A DNA stretch of 64,000 nucleotides, from positions 42,246,501 through 42,310,500 of the forward strand of contig OX031057.1 of NCBI GenBank assembly GCA_943736015.1, written 5' to 3'. The translations under genes and the position numbers were made by a program. The notes beneath the pieces were generated by a model. That model ran no database searches. It was not told the DNA's origin and saw only the letters and a list, made by a program, of their open reading frames with translations. This document shows, piece by piece, positions 41,854 to 53,308 of this stretch (positions are counted from its first letter, which is position 1; every line of letters begins with the position of its first letter). The stretch is from Tridacna crocea (taxonomy: Eukaryota > Mollusca > Bivalvia > Cardiida > Cardiidae).

Positions 41854-41943
41854 GACAATAAAATTCGTTGTGGCTATGACTATATTTCACAGAAACAAGA
41901 GGGGTTAAATATAGTCATAGCTACAACGAATTTTATTATGTGA
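41854..41943. repeat. foldback with 33-bp arms
   Basis: ACAATAAAATTCGTTGTGGC on the left and GCTACAACGAATTTTATTAT on the right are arms of about 33 bp, joined by a 20-base loop near 'cacagaaacaagagggg'. The arms are almost identical, so the inversion is recent. It adjoins the family F end. Confidence 0.75.
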
Positions 41944-42183
41944 TAAAATGAGTTCTTACCAAAAACCTAATCAGTTCACAAGCAAAGGGTGATGGTTTAT
42001 AAGGAATCGATAAGGTACTCAAACAAAGGTCTTCTCAGATAAGGAAATAGAGGTGATTTATATGTTGATGTCCACATTCGCAATCCTTAAAATTAAGGTC
42101 TAAGTTTAAGGCTCAAACAAAGCAAGTTGATCGATCTGTGAAACGCAACACATTAATTCTACCTTTGAGCGAATGAAATGGCT

Positions 42184-42372
42184 TAGAATATGCGAAAAAG
42201 GGGCATTCGGACCTAAAGTTGCGTAAAGTGTCGTCTCGAATCAGCCTGCGCAGTCCGCACAAGCTAATCCGAGATGACAGTTCACGACTACATGGGATGT
42301 TGTGCTATACAGTAGACTTGACCAAACACAAAAAGTACATAAAAACTCAAAGTATCGCTCGGATTGGCCTGG
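42184..42372. mobile_element. family C element, truncated
   Basis: AATATGCGAAAAAGGGGCAT left, then one hairpin (TCAGCCTGCGCAGTCC with AAGCTAATCCGAGATGAC), then 'acagtagacttgaccaaaca'. It ends at GATTGGCCTGGCAATC in the second hairpin. From 42373 to 42956 nothing is recognised. Confidence 0.7.
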
Positions 42373-42956
42373 CAATCACCAAATCGTGTCTCAAGTTCGC
42401 CGCCCCTGCATCATAATACTTCTGGGAAACCCCCTCCCCTCTCTCGGCATTCGTGCATGAGGTTATACCTTCGTTATAACATTTTAGAGCAATTTCTTTA
42501 GGCAAGCTATGCGCCTGACTGTCTTTTCTTCCTAAAATTATATTGAGATGAGTAGAAATTAATAAACCGAGCCCTTTATGACCAACAAGTACAAGAAAGT
42601 CATGTTAGGTAGAAAAAGGTCAAAAGAGGTGGCCACACATGTCGCAAACATCTTGAGAATCATAACGATATTGATTTGTATTGTTAGGTAATTGACCTAC
42701 TCAACGAAAACCGGTTACTATATATTGACTGTGCCGTTGTATGGCGTTAAACGCATGCTGTATGAAAGTGTTCTCAGTACTTAAGAGTTTATACTGATGG
42801 AGAAAATATCATTTCGGGCGATTTTGCGACAAATATGGGATTAAGAAATGCAAGACTGACAACAGTTAGTGTTGACCAATCGTTTATGTTTCGATTAGGT
42901 ACTGACTCAGCACAATGCTGAGGTAAAGTTTATATAGAGAGTTTCGTCAAAGGCTC

Positions 42957-43158
42957 ATATTCAGTAACCATTCTTACAATTTTTCCTCTTCTAACCCTCG
43001 AGATATTTCTAACTTTTAAATACTTCTATGAATTTTTAAGCTATCATTTATAGGCGAAAGAAAATGGCTTAACCTTTAAGCCAAATTATCTTTCTTCTCT
43101 AAATCTAGAGTAAACTAAAACTACAACAAGTAAGAATGTTGGGTGAATATCGGCCTAG
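42957..43158. mobile_element. family D MITE, degenerate
   Basis: GGCTCATATTCAGTAACCAT left and TAAGAATGTTGGGTGAATAT right, with an inner GAAAATGGCTTAACC/AAGCCAAATTATC remnant of the GGCTAAACC centre. Confidence 0.55.
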
Positions 43159-43332
43159 GCTTTAGATAGGGTAAAAACACAATTTTATTTCATATTAGTT
43201 TGAGGCATATGTGGGGTGAGATTAGATATGCAAAGATTCAAACTGTTCAATAGTTCGAGAAATATTCTGATAAAAACAGCCGTAGAATGCCGACAAGTAG
43301 TTTCTTAATGCTCAGCTAATTTTCTTTCTGTT

Positions 43333-43536
43333 TTAACTCTTTACCAAACGACAAAACTGTACACCAGTCCAGACGACAACATAAGTATGGCTCAAGGATT
43401 GAAAGTTGTCTTTGGAAGGGTAGAAAACTTTGTTGGAAAAGGAGAAAATGCTGGTTACCAGCATTTTCTCCTTTTCCTACAATGTTTTCAAAAGATTTTC
43501 TTCTCAGGGTCGTTAAAGAGTGTGGCAAAGAGTTAA
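43333..43536 (-). mobile_element. family A MITE, internally shortened
   Basis: TTAACTCTTTACCAAACGAC left and GGCAAAGAGTTAA right, TTAA both ends. The core has a mixed change (TTGTTGGAAAAGG with CCTTTTCCTACAA). The arms are about 25 bp shorter than the archetype. Confidence 0.85.
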
Positions 43537-43727
43537 TCTATAAATTTTTATATGTTTTTCGGTTTCTGCGAATGAAGAAATGTTGTAATAGGCGTTAGCA
43601 TTCACAAATGTTAAACAAGTATGTTTGGATAGAGTAATATAGAGTATAGAATAATAAGTCGAAAGAAGTCAGGAAGGTCAGTGCTTTGATGTCGTGGATA
43701 TTACCTTGGTTATGCGGCATACGCACG

Positions 43728-43921
43728 TTAACCCTTAGGCTTTTAAGTCTGACTCATTGACCTTTTGTGGACAGTGTAGATCAAGATCAGCTTCTTCTTG
43801 TATGTACACTGTCCGATAAGGCGATTTCTTTTCACCATTTTTTAATAGCATTTTTCGTTTGTTTTTTTTTTACTATGGGATTGACAGGTTAACTTATTTA
43901 ATTTAGTAGGATAAGGGTTAA
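43728..43921. mobile_element. family B MITE, full length
   Basis: TTAACCCTTAGGCTTTTAAG left and AGTAGGATAAGGGTTAA right, TTAA at both edges. The core hairpin has lost part of one arm (GATCAAGATCAGCTTCTTC against ATGTACACTGTCC), explaining the 194-bp length. Confidence 0.82.
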
Positions 43922-44376
43922 CATCTGCACCGGAAATGTCATGTCAATCAAACCTTGTAACTTAGTAACCTCGGTACAATAATTGCACCTGAATTTACCA
44001 CGTCATTTTAGATATACTCGTACCTGAAAGCTCTCCCAATTCAAATGGAAGTTCAACCAAGAACTAAATAAAATTCTTAACCGTGCATTCAGGTTATCGG
44101 AGAAAGCACTCGAAAGTCAAGAGCATATAAAATATAATCCATCATTTTACGACTAAAAATGGACCACTTTTCTTTTTCTCTCTTTTTCTGGCAATCTTTT
44201 CAACCCTTTGAAAGGTGATTAATATCAATAAAGCAAAATTTAGCTTTTCGCCTGCAGAACTTAATAGATAAAATGATAATAATAATTTTCTTAGAATTCT
44301 GGAACTAAAAGAATCTAGGTACAGGCTATCTTTATACTTTTTAACCTTTTCGCTTCCAATTGTATTAATTCTTTTC

Positions 44377-44560
44377 AGAGCTCCAGATAAGACGGATTGA
44401 TGGTGTTCTAAATCCATTATTTCTCTTCCAAACCCTATGTTGAGGGTACTCATTAGAATCGTCTCATCGAGACGATTCTGATGCGTGCCCATTACATCGC
44501 GTTTAGTGGAGAATCACTTTTTTTCCAAATCAAAATCACTTCTTCTTTCTGTAGCTCTAT
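44377..44560. mobile_element. family G MITE, copy 2
   Basis: AGAGCTCCAGATAAGACGG left and TTTCTGTAGCTCT right. The centre hairpin GAATCGTCTCATCGAGACGATTC, in part, has been extended compared with copy 1 at 10632. From 43922 to 44376 no gene is recognised. Confidence 0.7.
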
Positions 44561-45589
44561 TTTTTGTTATACCAAGTCTAAATGTAGCTTTGCTCAGAAA
44601 CAGAAGATGAATATTTGTCATAGTTTAACATAAGGTAGCGAATAGTGAAGCTGGTAGCTCTATGCAATCTTTTCTATATCTACGCGACCTGCAAAAGCCA
44701 TTAAAATTCGTCGTTAGCCATAAGAAGGTTGAATCATTGCAGATCGAGCATTGTACAAGTCTTTCATTGAAGCTTGGTCTCGATCTTCATTTTTCCCAAT
44801 GGTTTGACGACATTTTCCCTTCTCTCCGTAATATTTATATCTCACAGAATGCTGGCAGCATAACAAATTAACAAACAAAAATAACTAGTTCAGGTGACAA
44901 CAGTCGTTCTGGTCTTGTGATATTACTTCAGTTCCCATAATGTCTAGCCAGTCCATTATCTGACAGACCTAATTTAGACTAACTGAAAACTAGTACATAT
45001 TTCCCAAAGGGGTGAACTTTCCAAGGAAATGGAAATACTTTTATGTAATGATAGAATGGTACCGAAAACTTTGTGGGAATAGGTGAAATTATGCGAAAGA
45101 AAATAACCCTGTTTTACAAAACTGTTGCTAGAAAGTGTCCTCTTCTTAAAACAAAAAAAAAAAAAAATCGGATAATGATTGCATAACAAAAGGGTTTATA
45201 TAAATATCAAATGTAATACTTTGCAGACTCCCATTGGAATCTAATTAGGAAACTTTGGCTTCTGGAACACATAAATAATCTAATAATCTTTTCATGTTCA
45301 TCAGAATATTTTTTATATGTCTGTGCGGCAGAAATTTAGACCCCTCATTAGGATGATTTACAGAGCAGTTAGGATTTTTCCATTTACCAAGATAGATTCT
45401 TTATTCTATCCAAAATCCAAAACATATGACTTTTGCTATAATCATGTATTTGGGAGCTTTTAAAATTAGCAAGTTAAAATGAGCTAAGCACTGTTTTTCG
45501 ATTATTTTCTCATCTCGTTTTCCTTACCATTGGACACAGTCCCGTCCTGCAGCCTAAGAGGTCCCGAATGTCAATTATTGTTAGCTATG
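44561..45589. other. no recognised gene
   Basis: A 69-codon ORF at 44662-44871 is leucine-rich in a spaced fashion (ESLQIEHC, SLRNIYI), loosely like a leucine-rich repeat, but it is short and isolated. A very worn family A remnant may lie at about 44965-45150. Confidence 0.25.
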
Positions 45590-45720
45590 CTCTGTGAGGA
45601 ATATGATAATTGCATCTGCAAAGAGTATTTCAGCCTGCGCTAATGGTCGATTTTTTGCATATCAACGGACATCCTACCTCCATTTTCAGTCGATTGGCAG
45701 ACAAAATGGATTATAATATT
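45590..45720. repeat. family M fragment
   Basis: TTGCATCTGCAAAGAGTATT, TCAGCCTGCGC, then 'ggacatcctacctccatttt' and 'gattggcagacaaaatgga' follow family M. It is cut at its right end by the family C element starting at 45722. Confidence 0.5.
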
Positions 45721-45721
45721 G

Positions 45722-45982
45722 GCGAGCAACACGCGAAAAGGGGCATTCGGACATTTGCGTAAAGTGACGTTTCGGATCAGCCTGCGCAGTCCGCGCAGGC
45801 TAATCGGAAACGACACTTTCCGTTTTTATGCAATTTTCTATTTTGCGCAAGTGTACTGTAGCACAAAATCTAATGCAATCTTAAAGTGCCGTCTTGGATT
45901 AGCCTGCGCGGACTGCGCAGGCTGATCCGAGACGACACTTCACCCAAATGTCCGAATATCCCTTTTCCCATGTTGCAAGCCA
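45722..45982. mobile_element. family C element, full length
   Basis: GCGAGCAACACGCGAAAAGG left and CCTTTTCCCATGTTGCAAGC right. Both hairpins are present (TCAGCCTGCGCAGTCCGCGC; ATTAGCCTGCGCGGACTGCG with its inverse). Confidence 0.85.
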
Positions 45983-46149
45983 ATTATAGACCCATAATTA
46001 ACTGATGACTTACGTGGTATCATGTACCATGGAGATGCCAGAATGCAGCTTATTTGTTTTACATTCTTATCATTTCTTTGACAATGAAATACATGATTTA
46101 CTGAGTGTCACTCCCTTCCATTGCATTACCAGATATGCGTTTTCCTATA

Positions 46150-46412
46150 TGGAGTGCAACACGCGAAAAGGTGCACTCGGACATTTGCGTAAAGTGTCGT
46201 CCCGGATTAGCCTGCGCAGTCCGCGCAGGCTAATCCGAGACGGCACTTTACGACTACATGAGATTTCGTGCTACAGTAGACTTGCGTAAAACAGAAAATC
46301 ACATAAAATCGAAAAGTGTCGTTTCGGATTAGCCTGTGCGGACTGGGCAGGCGGATCCGAGACGACACTTCACGCAAATGTCCGAATGACCCTTTTCGCG
46401 TGTTGCACTCCA
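46150..46412. mobile_element. family C element, archetype copy
   Basis: TGGAGTGCAACACGCGAAAA and its inverse ending TTGCACTCCA are perfect 15+ bp ends. Two hairpins flank 'acagtagacttgcgtaaaac'. A 68-codon frame is open on each strand, the same peptide seen in other copies, because of the repeat's composition and symmetry. Confidence 0.88.
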
Positions 46413-48453
46413 TATGGCATGCTAGGTAGAGTAATATCTCTAATTACCAGTCTGTCAAAATGTCACTAGTATGGGAATGACTAAATGACAAGTAGCACTC
46501 CTTACTTTGATATGTTGCATGTAACCTTGAGATCTGTATTATCGTCATTACGTTGAACATGTTATTGCTGTCAACGTCAAGCTTGCTTCGTATTAGAAGT
46601 AGAAAAAATCGTATTACACTTAATTATAACTAGATAAAGATCGGGAAATCTGGTTTACGGAAGAATTCAGGACTCTAAGTTAGCAACAGTTTGTTGAGGG
46701 ACGTTTGAACTTGCAGTAAATTAAGTTAAGCTTGTCGATAAACTTGCATGTCCTTCAGCTGATTTAGAAGACATTGAAAATGGGAACTAGGGCACCTACA
46801 TGTAGTGCATGCTTACAAAATGGTGTGCGCAAAGCATAAGTACTTAAATAGCGCTGAAAGGCTTAGACACGAAGAATCGTTGCTTGGCTTCATTACCATT
46901 CTCTGCAAATTAAGGAATACCAAAGAGAAACTACAGACGATGACTTACCTGAACAGACAAAGACTGAAAAACAATAATTTATACATGTAAGATTTAAGAG
47001 CGACATTATACTAACAACTGTCGCTGTTTAATTTTTTTAGACAGAAATTTAGACTTATCCTAATGGAAAGCATCTGCAGACGACAAATCAAACAAGGCTT
47101 AAAAGTTGTACTTCGTTCGAGGAAGTGTACAAAACCTTTCGTCTCACCGATGATTCTTTTGATAGTGATGCAAAAGTATAATGAGACATACTTTTGACTA
47201 TCGCCCTCTTTTATGTAAGTCCAAGGACCAGTCTACCTCATGACTTAGTCGGTTTTAAAGCAATTGCCATTATGGATCCATAATTATGCGATAGCTCGGG
47301 TGGTTTCAAGCAGTACGAAGATGCATTTAGTCCCTTTTGCCAGAGGATGGCTCTTTATGTAGTTCACCAATCAGAGGTATTGAAACACATTCCATCTATG
47401 TTCCACGTACGTCGCAACCCTGTAAGGTGTACATAGATTACTTATTCATTTTCTCTTGTTGAATGAAAGTTCTACTTTATTGTATCACAGAAATGCTTTC
47501 AAAGGCCGAACGTTATCTGAAAACTCTACCAATGGAACCACGGAGTCATGGACAATATCTGCAAGAATGCTATATTCATCGTATCATATAGCAAATTGAT
47601 ATCAATCTGTAGTGATATGAAAGTTGATATCCCATAGAAAATGCACGATATATATCCTTAACGTTCTTTTAATTGATACTTGTATGTTTTTTGAGCAAGT
47701 GATATTCATTATATATTTCTGATAAAAAAACTTGTATCATTTACATGTACCGAAAAATATGTATGATGTCAAAGAATGAGTCAAAGAACTTACGTAATTA
47801 AGAGAGTAGATTATGATCAAATTCTGCACCATCATCTCACTTTAGAAATGGAATATCGTTATTTTCACATATAAAGTGGCAATATACCGACAGCGTAGCA
47901 GTGTATTCTTCGGATAATGAATTTATTACAGATTCTAGAGAGAAATATTAACTAGAACCATTTGTATACGCTACAGATTTTAACGCATACTACTTATATC
48001 TACAATGACATCGAAATGTATTAATCGCATAGTATTATGATTATAAAAAAAAGATATGAATCTAAAGTCAAGTTCTATGTAAATCTCGTGTTTTTGTTGA
48101 ACTAATCATCAATGAAGGCAAAACGAGATAGATTTACGGAAGTGGATCAAGGACGATAGTGTCAGTCTGAGGATGTCATAGAAAATTAAGAGCGGTTACG
48201 TTTGCAATCAAATTAGCCTAGTTATCAAGTTGATTTCCCAGAGACCTATATATCAGACGTTTGTCAACAAAAGAAGTAGAACGTTGACTGATTGCAAACG
48301 TCTGCTGAGTTTTCTTCATCCGATAAAATTCTTAACTCTTTACAAAACAATACCACGACAAAGGCCTATGGAGTACATCCCATACTGGTACTGCCACAGA
48401 TATAAATATACAGTATACATTAAGACGCAGGTGAACGTACAGTGCTACGTTGT
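46413..48453. other. 2-kb stretch: old repeat remnants, no gene
   Basis: A family A arm remnant is at 47028-47130 (AGACTTATCCTAATGG, AGCATCTGCAGACGACAA). A family M fragment is at 47205-47370 ('tatggatccataattatgcg'). A stray family A terminus is at 48331 (TTAACTCTTTACAAAAC). No credible exon. Confidence 0.35.
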
Positions 48454-48675
48454 TTAACTCATCACCAAACGGCAATATTTTAGGCTTATCCAAAGTATTT
48501 TCAGACCACAAAATAAGAGTGACTGAAAATTTGAAATTTGTTTTGTGAGGGGTAGAAAACAATGTGGGAAAAAGGAGAAAATGCTGGTTACCAGCATTTT
48601 CTCCTTTTCCCACAATGTTTTCTAAAGGCTCCTTTCTCAGGATTGTCAAAAGTAGGGATTGTGGTGACTGGTTAA
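48454..48675 (-). mobile_element. family A MITE, full length
   Basis: TTAACTCATCACCAAACGGC left and GTGGTGACTGGTTAA right, TTAA at both ends. The core is almost perfect except one arm has an extra A (GGGAAAAAGG) and ACAATG in place of ACATTG. Confidence 0.88.
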
Positions 48676-50638
48676 TTTGTGTTGCTCTTGCTTTGTAGTG
48701 GAATGGTAAGATTCAAAATCAGACGGCCCGTATTGTGCAGTCTGATTATGATATCATGCGCCCATAGAAGTAAGTAAAGCCAATTTTGGACACCCCAATG
48801 CGACTTGTGTTTTAATATTTCTAGTTTCATACACACGCATAGACATTTTTGACTGACAGAACCTAGAGGAGATAAATAACTTTAAGGTGTAGGCTTGTGA
48901 GAGCATTTTCGGAAAAAAAGGCACTGCTAACATGCATGACTTGTACCGTTAAGGCCGTTGGCGCATTATAAAAATAGATAGTTCCAAATTGTTGCATAGA
49001 TGTCGATGAAATACACATATTAGTTGGAAAGATTTAACAGTGACTGATTCATCTTTTTGGGTCACCATCTATGCAAGGTGTGACCGCAGCTTAAAGTACT
49101 GGGCAGGTACAAACACAACGTTTACATGTAGTTTAACGCAGAATTTTGACTGTTTTTACCCTAAGTGCGTACTCATGAATTAGTTCATACGTTTAACGTA
49201 GTTAATGGTAGTAAGGTATAGTGATACCCAAATTAACCCTAGCCACTCTGCACACAGTTGAATATAGTTAACCGTGCTTCAACGTAGTTCAACCGGCTTA
49301 CAGTTTTTATATTTCCTTTTACTGCCTTTTACTCCAACCTTGTTGACCTTAGTAACTCTACGACCGAAAGACTGCATTTGAAATGAACTACGCACAACTA
49401 CGTGCATGACTGTAAATGTGACCATGGCTTTCAACAAAAGTTTTCAGGTAATGCACGAGGTTATTTAGCCATTCCTTCACCAGGTAAGCAAATTTAGAAG
49501 AATCGAAACTCATTCATATAAAAGGATAACCAAGTTGTCGTTTATGGTAACTAGAGGTCTGTAGCTTTTTCAACAAATCATTATTAGAAAATTTATAGAT
49601 CTAGATCTAGTTGCTTGCCTAAAATTGTTTTAATCCATGTTGAAATAAAAATATGACAAATGCCTATCGAATTGACATCATCACAAAACTACATATTTTT
49701 CCAAGGTTTCAGTGAAGTCAGTTCTCAAATTCGTCAGTTCTCATTGGATTGTGGCACTCAATAGGGGAATTTTATGTCGTCAGCGAACTCAATACGCATT
49801 GGAATGGTAAAACTTTGCAGTAAAATAAAATTGTTGTACGTTCAGGTGCTCGGGGAATTGAAAACTTAATCACGGCTGTGGCGATTTATTGCGCCACCTC
49901 GTCTTCGGCTCGGGCGACATGAGTTGCCACAGGCGTGAACAAGTTTCCAAGTCCCCAGCGACTTGACTGGACAACTAATAAAGTCAGTCGTCTAGATTAT
50001 TCCAATATAACAAAGATATGTTCAGTCACCTTCCGCAGTTCTTTATAAGCAGGTAATTAGCGAGTTGAGCGAGAAATAAACCGTGTAAAAACAGCCGGCT
50101 CTTTTTGGTTTTGCAGTTACTCCTCGATTTAAGACGGAAATAAAATTCAGTGCCAAAGAATTTCAATATTCGCCCTTTTCTCCTCTAATGTGATTTAGAA
50201 TAAAAGATCAGTTTTGTCATTGAATATCGCATTAATCTCATTGTAATCGCTACTTGAGGTCTAAAATATCGATTCTTATCAAGAAAAAGCCATTATAATA
50301 CAATCAAAACGTCTCCTAGCTCTGTCGTATTATTTCATTGAGATCATCAATGTCGAATAAACCGAGGACTTCACGGTGTCTCAGATGTGTTATTATTGCT
50401 GGAAACGCCGTTACTGGAAACTCCGTTATTTGCAAAGTAATGCCTTTGCTTTGTTGTTGAGATTGTATCATCATTGTGAGAATGTTCAATGAATCGTCTG
50501 CTTACAACAAATTTCAATGAAAATATAGAACGAATTCTTTTCGCTGTTCCGAACGTGTAGTCGGAACGTGTTCTAGGTAAATGGAGTATTTCGGAACACT
50601 GTGCTATGTTCTTCAGCACATGTTCTGACTGCTCTTAT
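48676..50638. other. 2-kb stretch without recognised gene
   Basis: A weak family B core lies at 48710-48765 (AAAATCAGACGGCCCG; GTGCAGTCTGATTATGATA). A motif 'taacgtagtt/caacgtagttcaacc' recurs loosely at 49125-49285. The longest ORF (82 codons, minus, 50371-50619) has no domain. Confidence 0.3.
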
Positions 50639-50865
50639 TTAACTCTTTACCAAACTACAAAATTTAGACTGGTCCAAATTGAAAGCACTTGACAAACGAC
50701 GAAATATACGTGACTTAAATTTAAAATTTGGGTCCAGCAGGGTAAAATACATTGTGGGAAAAGGAGATAATCCTGGTTACCAGCATCATCTCCTTTTCCC
50801 ACAATGTTTTCAAAGGCTTCTATCTCAGGGTCGTAAAAACCAGGATTTGTTTGGTAAAGGGTTAA
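50639..50865 (-). mobile_element. family A MITE, full length
   Basis: TTAACTCTTTACCAAACTAC left and GGTAAAGGGTTAA right, TTAA at both ends. The core has unpaired changes near the centre (GATAATCCTGG; CCAGCATCATC). From 50866 to 51163 there is only a 63-codon ORF without recognisable function. Confidence 0.88.
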
Positions 50866-51163
50866 TCGAGGTGTAGCGCACCTAATGAAGGGTTGTTAGG
50901 TGATACGAGATGGCTGCAAGACGGACAATTCTTCATGGCGAAGCTGCAGTTGTCTTTTTTTACGACATGAACGCGATAAATAAGATCATTGTAGGCTCGT
51001 CAGTGTCAACCTCTACTCCTTCTCCGCCGCTAACCATATCCTTCGCTGGCCTGCAAAAGCCATCATGGCAATGTACATGTATTCATTTCGGTATTGATTA
51101 GAACAATGTTCCGAAAATGCCCCAGTTCAGAACATAATTCCAGAACAGTGCATGAAATATCCG

Positions 51164-51290
51164 TTGAACTCTTTACCAACTGGTAAAATCCTGGACATGT
51201 TCAAATTGAATACAAATTGTACTTGAAAATCAAAACTTGTTTTGAAAAGGACAGAAAATATTTTGGAGAACGGTAGAAAATAGTGTTTAC
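51164..51290 (-). mobile_element. degenerate family A left half
   Basis: TTGAACTCTTTACCAACTGG and TGGACATGTTCAAATTGAA, then AGGACAGAAAATATTTTGG; decay follows. Confidence 0.5.
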
Positions 51291-51408
51291 CAGGGAAAAT
51301 GGCATAATGCAGAAAGTAATGTGGTAAATTACAAACAGCATAGGAAAGTTTACCAGTTTATAACTAGAATTTGTGTGGGATGTTTCAGTCGTTCGAGTAT
51401 GAAAAAAT

Positions 51409-51664
51409 AATACTTTTAACTAGTGGTCCTTTACTTCTTAGAGCGACCAGAAATCAATACTTTTAACTAGTGGTCCTTTGTTAGAACCACTTTTGACATA
51501 AAATCCAGTTTTGAAATAAAAATTTCGACCTCGCTGTAATCCTTTAATATTCATCCATCTACGGAAATTTTATTTCAAAACTGGATTTTATTTCAAAAGT
51601 GGTTCTAACAGTCCTTTTCTGCTTAGAGCGACCAGAAATCAATACTTTTAACTAAGGGTCCTTT
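51409..51664 (+). repeat. 47-bp tandem repeat split by family J
   Basis: Units start at AATACTTTTAACTAGTGG (51409), 51456 and AATACTTTTAACTAAGGG (51641), with 'cttagagcgaccagaaatc' at each unit end. Spacing is 47 bp, then 185 bp, which equals 47 plus the 130-bp insert plus 8 bp. Confidence 0.85.
51480..51609. mobile_element. family J MITE, 130 bp
   Basis: GTTAGAACCACTTTTGA left and TCAAAAGTGGTTCTAAC right. The arms extend as AAAATCCAGTTTTGAAAT with ATTTCAAAACTGGATTTTAT. Flanks GGTCCTTT (51472-51479) and AGTCCTTT (51610-51617) are an 8-bp target duplication with one change. 8-bp duplications are typical of hAT elements, although these termini are not a hAT hallmark I recognise. Confidence 0.85.
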
Positions 51665-51717
51665 ACCAGAAATCAAGAAGAAAATCTTTGTAGACTTTAA
51701 TTCGAGCAATAAGGGAC

Positions 51718-51850
51718 CTATGAAATGCAGACAAATGTCAATATGTTTTGTGATCTATTTATGATTACTCCCTGATTTGTAGAAAGAGGTTCAATGCACC
51801 TGCAAATAGTACCGAGGAGGTCAGCCTGTGCAGTTACTTTTTGCTTATTG
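51718..51850. repeat. family M fragment
   Basis: GGTTCAATGCACCTGCAAAT, AGTACCGAGGAGGTCAGCCT, in part, GTGCAG and ACTTTTTGCTTATTGTC keep M order, with one hairpin arm deleted. Confidence 0.45.
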
Positions 51851-51892
51851 TCAGTTTTCCGTTGGTCAAAGAAGCAGTCTAGTACTCGTATA

Positions 51893-52790
51893 TTATTTCA
51901 TGCTTTCCGGTAGGATATCGAGAAATAGCAGTGAAAATATTTTTCGATCTTACACTGGTACCACCAGTGAAAATAACGATTTTCACGTTCTTGTTGCCTA
52001 GGTAAATTGCTCGTGCCTGACAACCAGATGGGAAATATGACGTTTTATTTCATGCTTTCCGGTGGGATATCGAGAAATAGCAGTGAAAATATTTTTCGAT
52101 CTTACACCAGTGAAAATACCGATTTTCACGTTCTTGTTGCCTAGGTAAATTGCGCGTGCCTAACAACCAGATGGGAAATATGACGTCATATACCTTACAT
52201 TTCTCGCGCTTGACGTCACGTTGCTATGCGGGAGGGGTACGCCACGGGGAATGAGGGAAAAGAATTGTACTGAATTTTGATAAAGCTCCTCCCAGAAAGG
52301 GTTAAAAGCATAAAATAAATAGAATATTTGTTTTTTTTCGGTGTAAGATCGAAATTTATTTCATCTCGTGAACACCATCGGTAATATTTTCACTCGTGGC
52401 TGCGCCACTCGTGAAAATATTACCGATGGTGTCCACTCGATGAAATAAATTTCGATCTTACACCGAAAAAAACAAATATCCTCTATATATACCTTACATT
52501 TCTCGCGCTTGACGTAACGTTGCTATGCGGGAGGGGTACGCCACGGGGAATAAAGGAAAAGAACTGTCCTGAATTTTGATAAAGCTCCTCCCAGAAAGGG
52601 CAAAAAGCATGAAATAAATAGAATATTTGTTCTGTAAAGATCGTCGAAATTTATTTCATCTCGTGAACAACATCGGCCATATTTTCAATCGTGGCTGCGC
52701 CACTTGTGAAAATATTACCGATGGTGTTCACTCGATGAAATAAATTTCGATCTTTCACCGAAAAAAAACCCCAAATATCCCCTATATGCA
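51893..52790 (+). mobile_element. family E tandem array, about three units
   Basis: Starts TTATTTCATGCTTTCCGGTA at 51893, again at about 52045. The downstream part (TACCTTACATTTCTCGCG, GTTGCTATGCGGGAGGGG) occurs twice, about 300 bp apart, each followed by the long hairpin (GTGAACACCATCGGTAATAT with its inverse). The hairpin loop (GTGGCTGCGCCAC) varies between units while the arms stay paired. Confidence 0.8.
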
Positions 52791-53097
52791 TCACGGAGAC
52801 GCATTTACCCACTTTTTGCAAGAATACCACTGATATGTAATTCTAACAATAATTGGCGCAGCCATTTGCCCTTTCTCAATCTGGTACTGGGAAAAAAACA
52901 AACTGAGCTAAAACATAATTTTTTTTTGACATAACGGAGAGTGTCTGTGGCATTTCATTTATGACGTCAACTTGGGGAAATATCAACTTCAAAGCTAGCA
53001 CAAAAGCGTTTATCTGAACAATATAACAAACATCATTCTTTTCTTACAAAAATGTGCAACATTTTTCTGGTAGGTTCTTTTTAACAGCATGTCAGAC

Positions 53098-53277
53098 AAT
53101 GAAATAAAGATATTTATGTTCTTCTATGACGTCATAACAACACAGTAAACAAGGTGTGTGCTGTACAACTCTTTCCTAGACGTTATACAATGAAATAAAG
53201 ATACGTATGTTCCTCTATGACGTCATTGCAACACAGTAAACAAGGTGTTTTGACTGTTGTAACTACATGTATTTTCT
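53098..53277. repeat. 90-bp tandem repeat, each with TGACGTCA
   Basis: Units begin CAATGAAATAAAGATA at 53098 and 53188 and share CTATGACGTCAT, AACACAGTAAACAAGGTGT. TGACGTCA sites lie at about 53128 and 53218. The 52791-53097 stretch is plain AT-rich DNA with another TGACGTCA-containing word near 52961. Confidence 0.8.
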
Positions 53278-53308
53278 ATATGTCAAAGTTGTAGACCGGT
53301 CCTCTTTT

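Noticed and set aside
44662-44871. Leucine-rich repeat protein fragment
   Set aside because: Only 69 codons, no second repeat in register and no neighbouring exon; the spacing of leucines is within chance.
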